Positions 26,233 through 34,565 of a stretch of DNA of 64,000 nucleotides are shown here, piece after piece. Both the position numbers and the translations under genes were made by a program. Position 1 is the first letter of the stretch. Each line of letters begins with the position of its first letter. The stretch lies in assembly GCF_021534965.1 (NCBI RefSeq), contig NZ_CP091037.1, forward strand, positions 2,487,501 to 2,551,500. The letters are read 5' to 3'. The notes beneath the pieces were generated by a model, which saw only the letters and a program-made list of their open reading frames with translations, had not been told where the DNA came from and ran no database searches. This stretch comes from Muricauda sp. SCSIO 65647. GTDB taxonomy: Bacteria; Bacteroidota; Bacteroidia; Flavobacteriales; Flavobacteriaceae.

Positions 26233-27894
26233 TTATCGTGCTTTTTTGTGCCGTACGGTCTTGTTCTTTGTCTTTGACTTTGAACCGACCCTTGACATGG
26301 CACATCTGAATCCGATATCATCGGTGGCCATGTATTGGGGCAAATATCTTCTTTGCGCTGGGTCTAACCAAAAGGCCCTATCACGCCAAGAACCACCTTT
26401 GTACACCCGTACTTCATCATTGATCAGTGATGTTCTGAAGTTCGAGGTGTCGTATTGACGTAAGATTTTACCGGTAGAATCACGCTCTACCTTATGCTGT
26501 GGAGAATCGTACATTTTTCTAGAGTCACCGTCATCATCGCTGAACCTTTCGAAGAAACGTGAAGAACCTGGGTCACCATCGCGATAGCCCCTGTTGTCAC
26601 TTTTTGAAAAATTGGTTCTTAGATAGGTCTCTTCATCCCCAACAGGTACTTCTTTGATTTCACCTGGCAGGTTAAGGGCCACAATTCTACCATTGGGAAG
26701 GGTATCGTAGACAATGGAATCTCTCAATACCTTTACCTTACCGTCTTCACCTATGGCCTTTTTGGTATAGATGTTTCCGCGGTAATAGTTGAAGTCGCTG
26801 ATTTCATCATCAACAATGGGGCGGTATACATCGGCAACCCATTCTGAAACATTGCCGGCCATATCGTAAAGACCAAAATCATTGGGCTTGTATGATTTGG
26901 CAGGTGCAGTGATATCGGCACCATCATCTGACCAACCAGCTATTCCGCCATAATCACCCTTGCCTTGTTTGAAGTTGGCCAATTGGTCACCACGGCCAAC
27001 GCGTTGGCCATTTCTTGTATAATCGCCTTCCCATGGATATTTTTTCCTTCCGCGGTAATTGTTGTACTCTCGGCTTCCGATAAGCGCCTGTGCGGCATAT
27101 TCCCATTCGGTTTCGGTAGGCAATCTGTACTCGGGCATCAAAACACCACTGGTTCTCTTGGCAAAAACTGAGATGGAATCTCTCTTCTGCTTTCCTTGAA
27201 GGGAATCGATTTCGCCACCATAGACCGACTCTGGATTATTGAGGTATGCGTCGGTGCTGAAAGTGCCTCCGACCTCACCGTTCAAAACGCTATACAAGGC
27301 CTCTTCTTGAATGAAGCCCTCTTTGGCCAACATCAGTTCGTTTACCCTATCGGTACGCCATTCGGCATATTGGGTAGCTTGTACCCAGTTTACACCGACC
27401 ACTGGGTATTCGGCATATGCAGGGTGTCTTAGATAGTTGTTGGTCATGGTCTCGTTGAAACCGAGCCTGTTTCGCCAAACCAAGGTGTCGGGCAAGGCGC
27501 CTTTATAAATATTTTCGTATTTCGGATTTTCTGGAGGATATACCTTCTTCAAGTAATCAAGGTACTCCATGTACATTTTATTGGTCACCTCCGTTTCATC
27601 CATGTAGAATGACTGCACGTGCTGTTGGGTAGGGGTATTGTTCCAATCATACATCACGTCGTCTTGTACCTTACCTTTGGTAAAGGTTCCACCTTCTATG
27701 AACACGGTGCCTGGAGGAGTCTCTTGTTCTTTGAAATCTGAATTGTACTGAAAACCGCCATCCTTGGCATTGATTTTCCATCCTGTTGCGCGTGAAAGAT
27801 TTTTTGATGAGGACATTGACGAATTTTTGCAACTTGTAATGCCTACCATGATTACTGCACAAGAAAGTACAACCTTGATAGAGTGTTTTTTCAT
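26233..27894 (-). CDS. gldJ: Gliding motility lipoprotein GldJ
   Basis: A 553-residue outer-membrane lipoprotein required for gliding motility and type IX secretion in flavobacteria. The start is the ATG at 27894 (MKKHSIKVVLSC); an ATG 48 bases upstream would spoil the signal peptide. The lipobox is GITSC near residue 22. The body carries a formylglycine-generating-enzyme-like fold (PPGTVFIEGGTFTKG; YRLPTETEWEYAA; DMAGNVSEWVADVY; YKGGSWRDRAFW), which in GldJ and GldK is structural rather than catalytic. Divergent from porV, as often seen near the porU-porV genes of relatives. Confidence 0.94.
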   Translation of the reverse strand: MKKHSIKVVLSCAVIMVGITSCKNSSMSSSKNLSRATGWKINAKDGGFQYNSDFKEQETPPGTVFIEGGTFTKGKVQDDVMYDWNNTPTQQHVQSFYMDETEVTNKMYMEYLDYLKKVYPPENPKYENIYKGALPDTLVWRNRLGFNETMTNNYLRHPAYAEYPVVGVNWVQATQYAEWRTDRVNELMLAKEGFIQEEALYSVLNGEVGGTFSTDAYLNNPESVYGGEIDSLQGKQKRDSISVFAKRTSGVLMPEYRLPTETEWEYAAQALIGSREYNNYRGRKKYPWEGDYTRNGQRVGRGDQLANFKQGKGDYGGIAGWSDDGADITAPAKSYKPNDFGLYDMAGNVSEWVADVYRPIVDDEISDFNYYRGNIYTKKAIGEDGKVKVLRDSIVYDTLPNGRIVALNLPGEIKEVPVGDEETYLRTNFSKSDNRGYRDGDPGSSRFFERFSDDDGDSRKMYDSPQHKVERDSTGKILRQYDTSNFRTSLINDEVRVYKGGSWRDRAFWLDPAQRRYLPQYMATDDIGFRCAMSRVGSKSKTKNKTVRHKKAR

Positions 27895-28294
27895 AATTTG
27901 GGCTTGAGTACTTGAAAAACAGGTATTTACTCCATTTTTCACAATAATTCAATTAGTGTTTACATTCAGTTTCGCCAATAGAACGCATAAAATCGGAAGA
28001 TATTTTGCGGTGTCGCATATTTGTGGACAAAAAAACTTCGTATTATGTGATGGCTACCCTGATAACGTTTTGAAGGGCAAATTAGTATTGAAATCAATGC
28101 AAAAGTATAGCTCAGTGGGGGTACAGACCCTTTGATTTCAAATTAATTTGAAGAGAGGAATAAAAATTCAAAAAAAAGCACTTCAATACACAAGAATTTG
28201 TTAAAACACCCGTTTACAGGTAATACATCTAATTTATTTTCCCTTTTTGGACATATTTTAGACTTTTGCGATCGTAAAAAACTAAATTGAAATA
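27895..28294. other. Divergent intergenic region between gldJ and porV
   Basis: About 400 AT-rich bases with no coding sequence. It must hold the promoters of both genes, but I see no perfect TAnnTTTG box in either direction. porU, often located beside porV, is not here and no remnant of it was seen. Confidence 0.6.
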
Positions 28295-29440
28295 ATGAAA
28301 AAGTTACTGATTTGTTTTCTGCTCGTAGGCTTGTTGAAAACCTTTGGCCAACAAGAGCGGGTAATCACCACAGCCGTTCCCTTTTTGAACATTGCTTCTG
28401 ATGCCAGATCCTCTGGTATGGGCGATATGGGTGTGGCCACTAGCGTAGATGCTTTCTCTCAACAGTGGAATCCGGCCAAGTTTGCCTTTGCAGAGCGAAA
28501 AATGGGCATTGGGGTTAGTTACACGCCCTATCTTGAAAGTATCGTCAATGATGTTTCGTTGCTCAATGCCAACTACTACAATAAAATAAACGAGAGAAGT
28601 GCCTTTGCAGTAAGTTTGAGATATTTCGGTCTGGGTGAAATCGAGTTAAGACAGACCATTGACCAAGAGGCCACTCTGGTGAAGCCCAATGAATTTGCCA
28701 TTGATGGATCGTATTCGTTGAAGCTGAGCGAGACGTTTTCGATGGCCGTTGCAGGGCGCTTTATCAGCTCGAACCTAAGATTTCAAGAAATTCAGAATGT
28801 CGACTCACAAGCTGCCAATGCCTTTGCGGTAGATGTGGCCGGTTTTTATCGTTCGCGCGAAATTGCCTATAACAGTTTTGATGGCCGATGGAGAGCAGGT
28901 TTCAATCTTTCAAATCTTGGTGGAAAAATACAGTATGATGAGGGGGGGCAAGAAAACTTTTTGCCCACTAACCTGAAGTTTGGTGCCGGATTTGACTTCA
29001 TTTTCGATGCTGATAATACTTTGGGCATCCACACAGAATTCAATAAGCTGTTGGTGCCTACCCCTCGAGATTTCGATGGTGATGGCGACATTGATGCAGA
29101 AGACAACGATGAATACCAACAAATCGGTTTTTTCAATGGTGTTTTCGAGTCATTTGGCGATGCTCCAGATGGCTTTAGCGAAGAACTGCAAGAAATTACG
29201 TGGGCATTGGGGGCTGAATATAGCTATCAAGATGTATTCATGTTGCGCACCGGTTATTTCAATGAGAGCGAAGAAAAGGGCTCACGTCAGTTCTTTACCC
29301 TTGGTGCAGGTTTTAAGTTCAAGGTGGCGCAAATCGATTTATCGTACCTGTTCTCGACTTCACAAGTCCGTAATCCATTGGAGAATACGCTGCGTTTTTC
29401 GCTTACCTTTAATTTGGGTGAGGAATTTTATAACGACTAG
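28295..29440 (+). CDS. porV: Type IX secretion system outer-membrane protein PorV (LptO)
   Basis: A 381-residue beta-barrel that shuttles type IX substrates from the translocon to the PorU sortase. A signal peptide (residues 1-18) is followed by the family opening ITTAVPFLNIASDARSSGMG and QQWNPAKFAF. Alternating barrel strands and a late loop DFDGDGDIDAEDND, which looks like a calcium-binding or dockerin-like insert, are visible. It ends in aromatic LRFSLTFNLGEEF. A terminator follows. Length is typical. Confidence 0.93.
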   Translation: MKKLLICFLLVGLLKTFGQQERVITTAVPFLNIASDARSSGMGDMGVATSVDAFSQQWNPAKFAFAERKMGIGVSYTPYLESIVNDVSLLNANYYNKINERSAFAVSLRYFGLGEIELRQTIDQEATLVKPNEFAIDGSYSLKLSETFSMAVAGRFISSNLRFQEIQNVDSQAANAFAVDVAGFYRSREIAYNSFDGRWRAGFNLSNLGGKIQYDEGGQENFLPTNLKFGAGFDFIFDADNTLGIHTEFNKLLVPTPRDFDGDGDIDAEDNDEYQQIGFFNGVFESFGDAPDGFSEELQEITWALGAEYSYQDVFMLRTGYFNESEEKGSRQFFTLGAGFKFKVAQIDLSYLFSTSQVRNPLENTLRFSLTFNLGEEFYND

Positions 29441-29466
29441 ACACCTAAATGTCATAAGAAACAAAG

Positions 29467-29498
29467 AAACCTGTCAATCGACAGGTTTTCTTATTTTT
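29467..29498 (+). terminator. Terminator after porV
   Basis: AAACCTGTC (29467-29475) pairs with GACAGGTTT (29480-29488) around AATC, followed by TTTTCTTATTTTT-like sequence. Confidence 0.85.
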
Positions 29499-29518
29499 AA
29501 GGATAACCAAACGCAATA

Positions 29519-30010
29519 ATGGAAAAGAAACATATCGGTTTTGACCTTACCATTCTAGCTTCAGAAGATGAGCTTTCCATAGAAGAAAGTACACTGCTCA
29601 AAGAAGCCGAAAAGGCTAGAAGAAAAGCCTACGCCCCATATTCGAATTTCTTTGTTGGTGCGGCGGTTTTGATGGAAAATGGCGAAATCGTTTTGGGCAA
29701 CAACCAAGAGAATGCTTCCTATCCTTCTGGGCTTTGTGCTGAACGAGTGGCCGTTTTTCAAGCTGGGGCAAGGTTTCCCAATGAAACCATAAAGGCCATT
29801 GCCATAAGTGCATCCTCAAAGAACTATACGGTAAAAATTCCAGCGGCCCCCTGTGGTAATTGTAGGCAGTCCATCGCCGAATACGAACAACGGCAAAATT
29901 CACCTATATCCATTCTTTTCAGGGGAGAGGAGGGCCCGGTTTACAAGTGCGGTTCAATAGGTGATTTGCTACCACTAGGGTTCGATAATTCCTATCTGGG
30001 CAATTCTTGA
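29519..30010 (+). CDS. cdd: Cytidine deaminase
   Basis: A 163-residue enzyme that converts cytidine or deoxycytidine to uridine forms in pyrimidine salvage. The zinc site is visible as CAERVAVF (catalytic Glu) and PCGNCRQ. The N-terminal Y-A-P-Y-S-N-F motif is present. It lies between the porV terminator and the pdhA promoter, so it is likely transcribed mainly on its own or by read-through. Confidence 0.93.
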   Translation: MEKKHIGFDLTILASEDELSIEESTLLKEAEKARRKAYAPYSNFFVGAAVLMENGEIVLGNNQENASYPSGLCAERVAVFQAGARFPNETIKAIAISASSKNYTVKIPAAPCGNCRQSIAEYEQRQNSPISILFRGEEGPVYKCGSIGDLLPLGFDNSYLGNS

Positions 30011-30041
30011 ACCAAATTTTTTTCAGGAACGGATATATATG

Positions 30042-30049
30042 TATTTTTG
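30042..30049 (+). promoter_or_regulatory. -7 box for the pyruvate dehydrogenase genes
   Basis: TATTTTTG matches TAnnTTTG perfectly, 43 bases before the pdhA ATG. No clear -33 TTG is seen. Confidence 0.45.
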
Positions 30050-30092
30050 TTTTTCCCTATTCTGGGAGAACATTGTATAACATTACTGTTTG

Positions 30093-31091
30093 ATGAAGAA
30101 AATTACAAAAGAGATTTACCTGAAATGGTATGAAGACATGCTGTTTTGGCGCAAGTTCGAAGACAAGCTCGCAGCGGTCTATATTCAACAAAAGGTAAGG
30201 GGGTTTCTCCATCTTTATAATGGACAAGAAGCGGTTTTGGCCGGGTCGTTGCACGCGATGGATCTGACCAAAGACCGTATGATCACAGCGTATCGAAATC
30301 ATGTGCAACCGATCGGTATGGGCGTTGACCCCAAAAAGGTCATGGCCGAACTCTTCGGTAAGGTGACCGGTACCTCAAAAGGTATGGGCGGTTCTATGCA
30401 TATTTTTTCAAAGGAATATCGTTTTTACGGTGGCCACGGTATTGTTGGGGGCCAGATTCCCTTGGGAGCGGGCTTGGCCTTTGCCGATAAATATTTCAAA
30501 AGAGATGCCGTGACGTTATGCTATATGGGAGATGGTGCGGTTCGACAAGGTTCGTTGCATGAAACGTTCAATTTGGCCATGCTGTGGCAATTGCCGGTGG
30601 TTTTCATCTGTGAAAACAATGGGTATGCGATGGGTACTTCGGTGGCCCGTACCGCATACACTACCGATATTTGGAAACTGGGCCTTGGCTATGAAATGCC
30701 GTGCACCGATGTCGATGGTATGGATCCCGCTGTTGTGGCCAAAGAGGTGCACAAGGCAATTGAACGGGCCCGAACGGGTGGCGGACCTACCTTTTTAGAG
30801 ATGAAGACCTATCGCTATCGCGGCCATTCGATGTCAGATGCACAACATTACCGTACCAAAGAAGAGGTCGAAGAGTATAAAAAAATCGACCCCATCACAC
30901 AGGTGAAAGACGTTATTCTAGAAAAGAAGTATGCCACTGAAGAAGAGATAAAAGTTATCGATAAAAGGGTAAAGGACTTGGTCTCTGAATGTGAGAAATT
31001 CGCTGAAGAATCAGACTTTCCGCCAATTGAGCAACTGTATGATGTGGTGTACGAACAAGATGATTATCCATTTTTACAACATAAATTATAG
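30093..31091 (+). CDS. pdhA: Pyruvate dehydrogenase E1 component, alpha subunit
   Basis: A 332-residue thiamine-diphosphate enzyme subunit that decarboxylates pyruvate and passes the acetyl group to E2. The start is ATG 30093 (MKKITKEIYLKW); the TTG just before is not needed. The thiamine-diphosphate motif is GDGAVRQGS to ICENNGYAM, and the phosphorylation-loop region YRYRGHSMSDAQHYR is conserved. It is followed after 5 bases by the E2 gene. The beta subunit is not in the window. Confidence 0.95.
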   Translation: MKKITKEIYLKWYEDMLFWRKFEDKLAAVYIQQKVRGFLHLYNGQEAVLAGSLHAMDLTKDRMITAYRNHVQPIGMGVDPKKVMAELFGKVTGTSKGMGGSMHIFSKEYRFYGGHGIVGGQIPLGAGLAFADKYFKRDAVTLCYMGDGAVRQGSLHETFNLAMLWQLPVVFICENNGYAMGTSVARTAYTTDIWKLGLGYEMPCTDVDGMDPAVVAKEVHKAIERARTGGGPTFLEMKTYRYRGHSMSDAQHYRTKEEVEEYKKIDPITQVKDVILEKKYATEEEIKVIDKRVKDLVSECEKFAEESDFPPIEQLYDVVYEQDDYPFLQHKL

Positions 31092-31096
31092 GCACT

Positions 31097-32734
31097 ATGG
31101 CAGAAGTGATAAACATGCCCCGATTGAGCGATACCATGGAAGAAGGTACCGTGGCAAAATGGCTCAAAAGTGTAGGTGACAAGGTGGAAGAAGGTGATAT
31201 TCTGGCCGAAATCGAGACCGACAAAGCCACGATGGAGTTTGAGTCTTTTCACGAAGGCACACTTTTGCACATAGGCATCAAGGAAGGTGAAGGTGCCCCG
31301 GTCGATTCACTGCTTGCCATTATCGGTGAGGAAGGGGAAGATATTTCAGCCCTGCTCAATGGAGGTCCCTCAATACCTGAGGACAGTGCCCCAGCAGTTG
31401 AAGAAACAACAGAAGAGAAGCAAACTACATCAGCGGCTCCTAGTGCCGAAATTCCTGAAGGGGTTGAGATCATTACCATGCCCCGATTGAGCGATACCAT
31501 GGAAGAGGGCACCGTTGCCTCATGGCTGAAGAAAGTCGGTGACACGGTTGAGGAAGGTGATATTCTGGCCGAAATCGAGACCGACAAGGCCACAATGGAA
31601 TTTGAATCGTTCTATTCTGGAACGCTTTTGCATATCGGCATAAAAGAAGGAGAAGGCGCACCCGTTGACTCGCTTTTGGCAATTATAGGCCCGGACGGAA
31701 CAGATACCGATGCGGTATTGAAAGCTCATACGGGCGGTGGTGCTTCTTTAGAAAGTGCCCCAACGGCGATTGATGAGAAGGTTGAAACCCCCAAAGAAGA
31801 AATAAAAACGGAAAGTGCCCCACAAATTCAAGTTGATGGGCAACGTATTTTTGCTTCACCGTTGGCAAAGAAAATAGCATCGGAAAAAGGCATCGACCTA
31901 TCGCAGGTGAATGGTTCTGGTGACCATGGCCGTATCGTAAAACGAGATGTAGAGAACTTCAAACCTTCAGAGCAGAAAGCGACACCGACCGTTGCAGCAC
32001 CAGAGACAGCCATGACCGCACCGGTAGTTCCGATTCAATTGCCCGTGGGCGAAGAGAGCAGCGAAGAGGTCAAGAACTCACAGATGCGAAAGATCATTGC
32101 CAAGCGTTTGGCCGAATCAAAGTTCACGGCACCACATTATTATTTGACCATCGAGGTCGATATGGCCAATGCAAAGGCATCACGTGTGCAGATCAATGAT
32201 TTGCCCGATACCAAGGTATCGTTCAATGATATGGTTTTGAAGGCCTGTGCGATGGCCTTGAAGAAACACCCACAAGTAAACACGTCATGGAATGGCGATA
32301 CCACCAAATACAATCACCATGTGCACATGGGTGTAGCGGTGGCCGTTGATGAAGGTTTGGTCGTACCTGTGTTGAAGTTTGCCGATCAGATGACCCTGAC
32401 CCAAATTGGGGCTTTGGTCAAAGATTTGGCAGGAAGGGCGCGAAACAAAAAAATCAAGCCCGATGAAATGGAAGGTAGTACCTTCACGGTTTCCAATCTG
32501 GGTATGTTCGGTATTCTCGAGTTTACCTCAATCATCAACCAACCCAACTCGGCCATCTTATCGGTTGGGGCCATTGTTGATAAACCAGTGGTGAGAAATG
32601 GTGAAATTGTCGCGGGCAGCACCATGAAAATTACATTGGCCTGTGATCACAGAACCGTAGATGGTGCCACAGGGGCCCAGTTCTTGCAAACACTGAGAGC
32701 TTATTTGGAAAACCCAGTGACCATGTTGGCGTAA
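31097..32734 (+). CDS. pdhC: Pyruvate dehydrogenase E2 (dihydrolipoamide acetyltransferase), two lipoyl domains
   Basis: A 545-residue core protein of the pyruvate dehydrogenase complex. Two lipoyl domains (about residues 1-82 and 123-204) carry lipoyl lysines at K43 and K164 in ETDKATMEF. Acidic, Pro/Ala-rich linkers follow each. The peripheral subunit-binding domain (FASPLAKKIASEKGIDLSQV) lies near residues 251-288. The catalytic acyltransferase domain ends with the active-site motif CDHRTVDGATGAQF. The two lipoyl domains are unusually alike, also at DNA level. It is co-transcribed with pdhA and followed by a terminator. Confidence 0.96.
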   Translation: MAEVINMPRLSDTMEEGTVAKWLKSVGDKVEEGDILAEIETDKATMEFESFHEGTLLHIGIKEGEGAPVDSLLAIIGEEGEDISALLNGGPSIPEDSAPAVEETTEEKQTTSAAPSAEIPEGVEIITMPRLSDTMEEGTVASWLKKVGDTVEEGDILAEIETDKATMEFESFYSGTLLHIGIKEGEGAPVDSLLAIIGPDGTDTDAVLKAHTGGGASLESAPTAIDEKVETPKEEIKTESAPQIQVDGQRIFASPLAKKIASEKGIDLSQVNGSGDHGRIVKRDVENFKPSEQKATPTVAAPETAMTAPVVPIQLPVGEESSEEVKNSQMRKIIAKRLAESKFTAPHYYLTIEVDMANAKASRVQINDLPDTKVSFNDMVLKACAMALKKHPQVNTSWNGDTTKYNHHVHMGVAVAVDEGLVVPVLKFADQMTLTQIGALVKDLAGRARNKKIKPDEMEGSTFTVSNLGMFGILEFTSIINQPNSAILSVGAIVDKPVVRNGEIVAGSTMKITLACDHRTVDGATGAQFLQTLRAYLENPVTMLA

Positions 32735-32802
32735 AGCCCATGACCTTTTTGTTACACCGGGCCTGTCGAGGTGTTTGAAGTGAAGACAGAAACAATTTTT
32801 GG

Positions 32803-32832
32803 AAGCATCCTTTTATCAGGATGCTTTTTTTA
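32803..32832 (+). terminator. Terminator after pdhC
   Basis: AAGCATCC pairs with GGATGCTT around an 8-base loop, followed by seven T. Confidence 0.88.
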
Positions 32833-32838
32833 TCTTTA
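32831..32838 (+). promoter_or_regulatory. Possible -7 box for the M28 peptidase
   Basis: TATCTTTA matches 7 of 8 bases of TAnnTTTG and directly abuts the pdhC terminator, 19 bases before the ATG. Confidence 0.35.
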
Positions 32839-32857
32839 AATACACTAAAGGTCCGCT

Positions 32858-33871
32858 ATGAAAAATATTGGTTTTTTACTTGTTTTCTTATTGTTGACAG
32901 CTTGTGGTACCACTCAAATGGTACAGTCGCCAGAAACACCTCCAGCAGGTCCTGATGGGTTGAAAGCCAATACGAACGGTATCGTCGAAGTTTCCAAAGA
33001 AGTGAACTTTACCGACGCCAACCTGGTCGGGGGGCATATGAATTACCTGGCCTCTGACAAGTTAAAAGGGAGGGATACCGGTAGTGAGGGCATTGAAATG
33101 GCGGCACGCTATATTGAGAACCGTTTTAAAGACTATGGGGTGAAGCCCTATTTCAAAACCTATCGAGATACACTTTCGAATTATAAAAAACCTGCTTACA
33201 ATATTGTCGGTATGGTGTTGGGCAGCGATTCAAGCCTTAAAGATGAGTTTATACTGATAGGTGCCCATTATGATCATATTGGCGTAACCAGGCCGCAAAA
33301 CGGCGATTATATTGCCAATGGCGCAAACGACAATGCCTCGGGTACTTCAACGGTATTGGAATTGGCACGGTATTTTGGTACGAAAAAGGTCAATAAGCGC
33401 AGCCTTATCTTTGCCCTTTTCAGTGCTGAAGAAAAAGGATTGTTGGGGTCGGAGCACTTGGCCAAAAAACTAAAAAAAATGGATTTGAACCTTTATACCA
33501 TGCTTAATTTTGAAATGACAGGGGTTCCATTAAGGGGAAAAGATTACGAGCTCTTTATCACCGGATACGACATATCAAATTTGGCCAAGGTCAGCAATAA
33601 ATATGCAGGTGAAAAACTGATCGGGTATTCGTCCATCGCCGAAGAGAATGATTTGTTCAAAAGATCTGACAATTATCCCTTTCACAAGGTTTTCGGAGTG
33701 CCTTCACATACCTTTTGTGGCTTTGACTTCACCAACTTTCCCCATTATCATAGACCCAGCGATGAGAACAGTGAAATGGACTTTGATCATATGGCCCGTG
33801 TGGTGAACAAAATGATTCCTGTAGTGGAGGGCATTGCAAACGCCCCAAATCAAGAAATCAAAAAGAAATAA
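32858..33871 (+). CDS. M28-family zinc aminopeptidase, lipoprotein
   Basis: A 337-residue exported peptidase with lipobox LTAC at residue 17. The M28 metal ligands are visible in order: His and Asp in GAHYDHIG, Asp in GANDNASGTS, the catalytic Glu-Glu in FSAEEKGLLGS, Asp/Glu region in LNFEMTG and a final His in VFGVPSHTF. It probably releases N-terminal residues from peptides at the cell envelope. The next gene starts 5 bases later on the same strand. Specificity cannot be read. Confidence 0.9.
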   Translation: MKNIGFLLVFLLLTACGTTQMVQSPETPPAGPDGLKANTNGIVEVSKEVNFTDANLVGGHMNYLASDKLKGRDTGSEGIEMAARYIENRFKDYGVKPYFKTYRDTLSNYKKPAYNIVGMVLGSDSSLKDEFILIGAHYDHIGVTRPQNGDYIANGANDNASGTSTVLELARYFGTKKVNKRSLIFALFSAEEKGLLGSEHLAKKLKKMDLNLYTMLNFEMTGVPLRGKDYELFITGYDISNLAKVSNKYAGEKLIGYSSIAEENDLFKRSDNYPFHKVFGVPSHTFCGFDFTNFPHYHRPSDENSEMDFDHMARVVNKMIPVVEGIANAPNQEIKKK

Positions 33872-33876
33872 TACAA

Positions 33877-34554
33877 ATGGCCAATGTTATCATAACGGGT
33901 ACCAGCCGCGGCATCGGCTTTGAACTCGTAAAACTTTTTGCCGAAGACGGGCATCGGGTTCTAGCCCTTTCACGAAACGAAAAACCTGTGGCCGATTTGA
34001 ATTTGGAGGGGGTCACAGCTTTCCCTTTTGATTTGGGCAATACTACTGATTACCATAAAGTATCCAAGTTTTTAGAGGGATGGGAAAAGGTAGATGTGCT
34101 CATCAACAATGCCGGGAGCCTTTTGAACAAACCTTTTTTGGAAACCACTACTCAAGAATTCAAAACGGTGTATGAAGTAAATGTCTTTGGTGTGGCCGAA
34201 ATTACGCGTACCGTGTTGCCCAAAATGAATAAAAAGGGCCATGTGGTGACCATCAGTTCGATGGGCGGTGTACAGGGAAGCATGAAGTTTGCTGGCTTGT
34301 CGGCCTACAGCTCAAGCAAGGGGGCCGTTATCACCTTAACAGAATTGCTCGCTGAAGAATTCAAGGAAACAGGTCCTTCGTTCAATGTATTGGCGTTGGG
34401 TGCCGTGCAAACTGAAATGCTCGAAGAAGCTTTCCCAGGTTACCAAGCACCGCTCACGGCCTTGGAAATGGCCCACTATATAAAACAGTTTGCCCTGACA
34501 GGACAGCAATACTACAATGGCAAGCTGTTACAGGTGAGCAATAGTACGCCTTGA
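33877..34554 (+). CDS. Short-chain dehydrogenase/reductase
   Basis: A 225-residue cytoplasmic NAD(P)-dependent oxidoreductase. The cofactor motif is GTSRGIG near residue 8, the family motif NNAGS near residue 82 and the catalytic Ser-Tyr-Lys set is in ISSMGG and SAYSSSKGA. The Arg after the first strand (ALSRN) suggests NADPH. It follows the M28 peptidase by 5 bases and converges with a TPR protein gene 11 bases downstream. Substrate unknown. Confidence 0.9.
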   Translation: MANVIITGTSRGIGFELVKLFAEDGHRVLALSRNEKPVADLNLEGVTAFPFDLGNTTDYHKVSKFLEGWEKVDVLINNAGSLLNKPFLETTTQEFKTVYEVNVFGVAEITRTVLPKMNKKGHVVTISSMGGVQGSMKFAGLSAYSSSKGAVITLTELLAEEFKETGPSFNVLALGAVQTEMLEEAFPGYQAPLTALEMAHYIKQFALTGQQYYNGKLLQVSNSTP

Positions 34555-34565
34555 TTCTAATTCTT

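Noticed and set aside
26233-27894. Active formylglycine-generating enzyme
   Set aside because: The fold is shared, but lipoprotein signal, length and neighbour porV identify GldJ; no sulfatase is in view.
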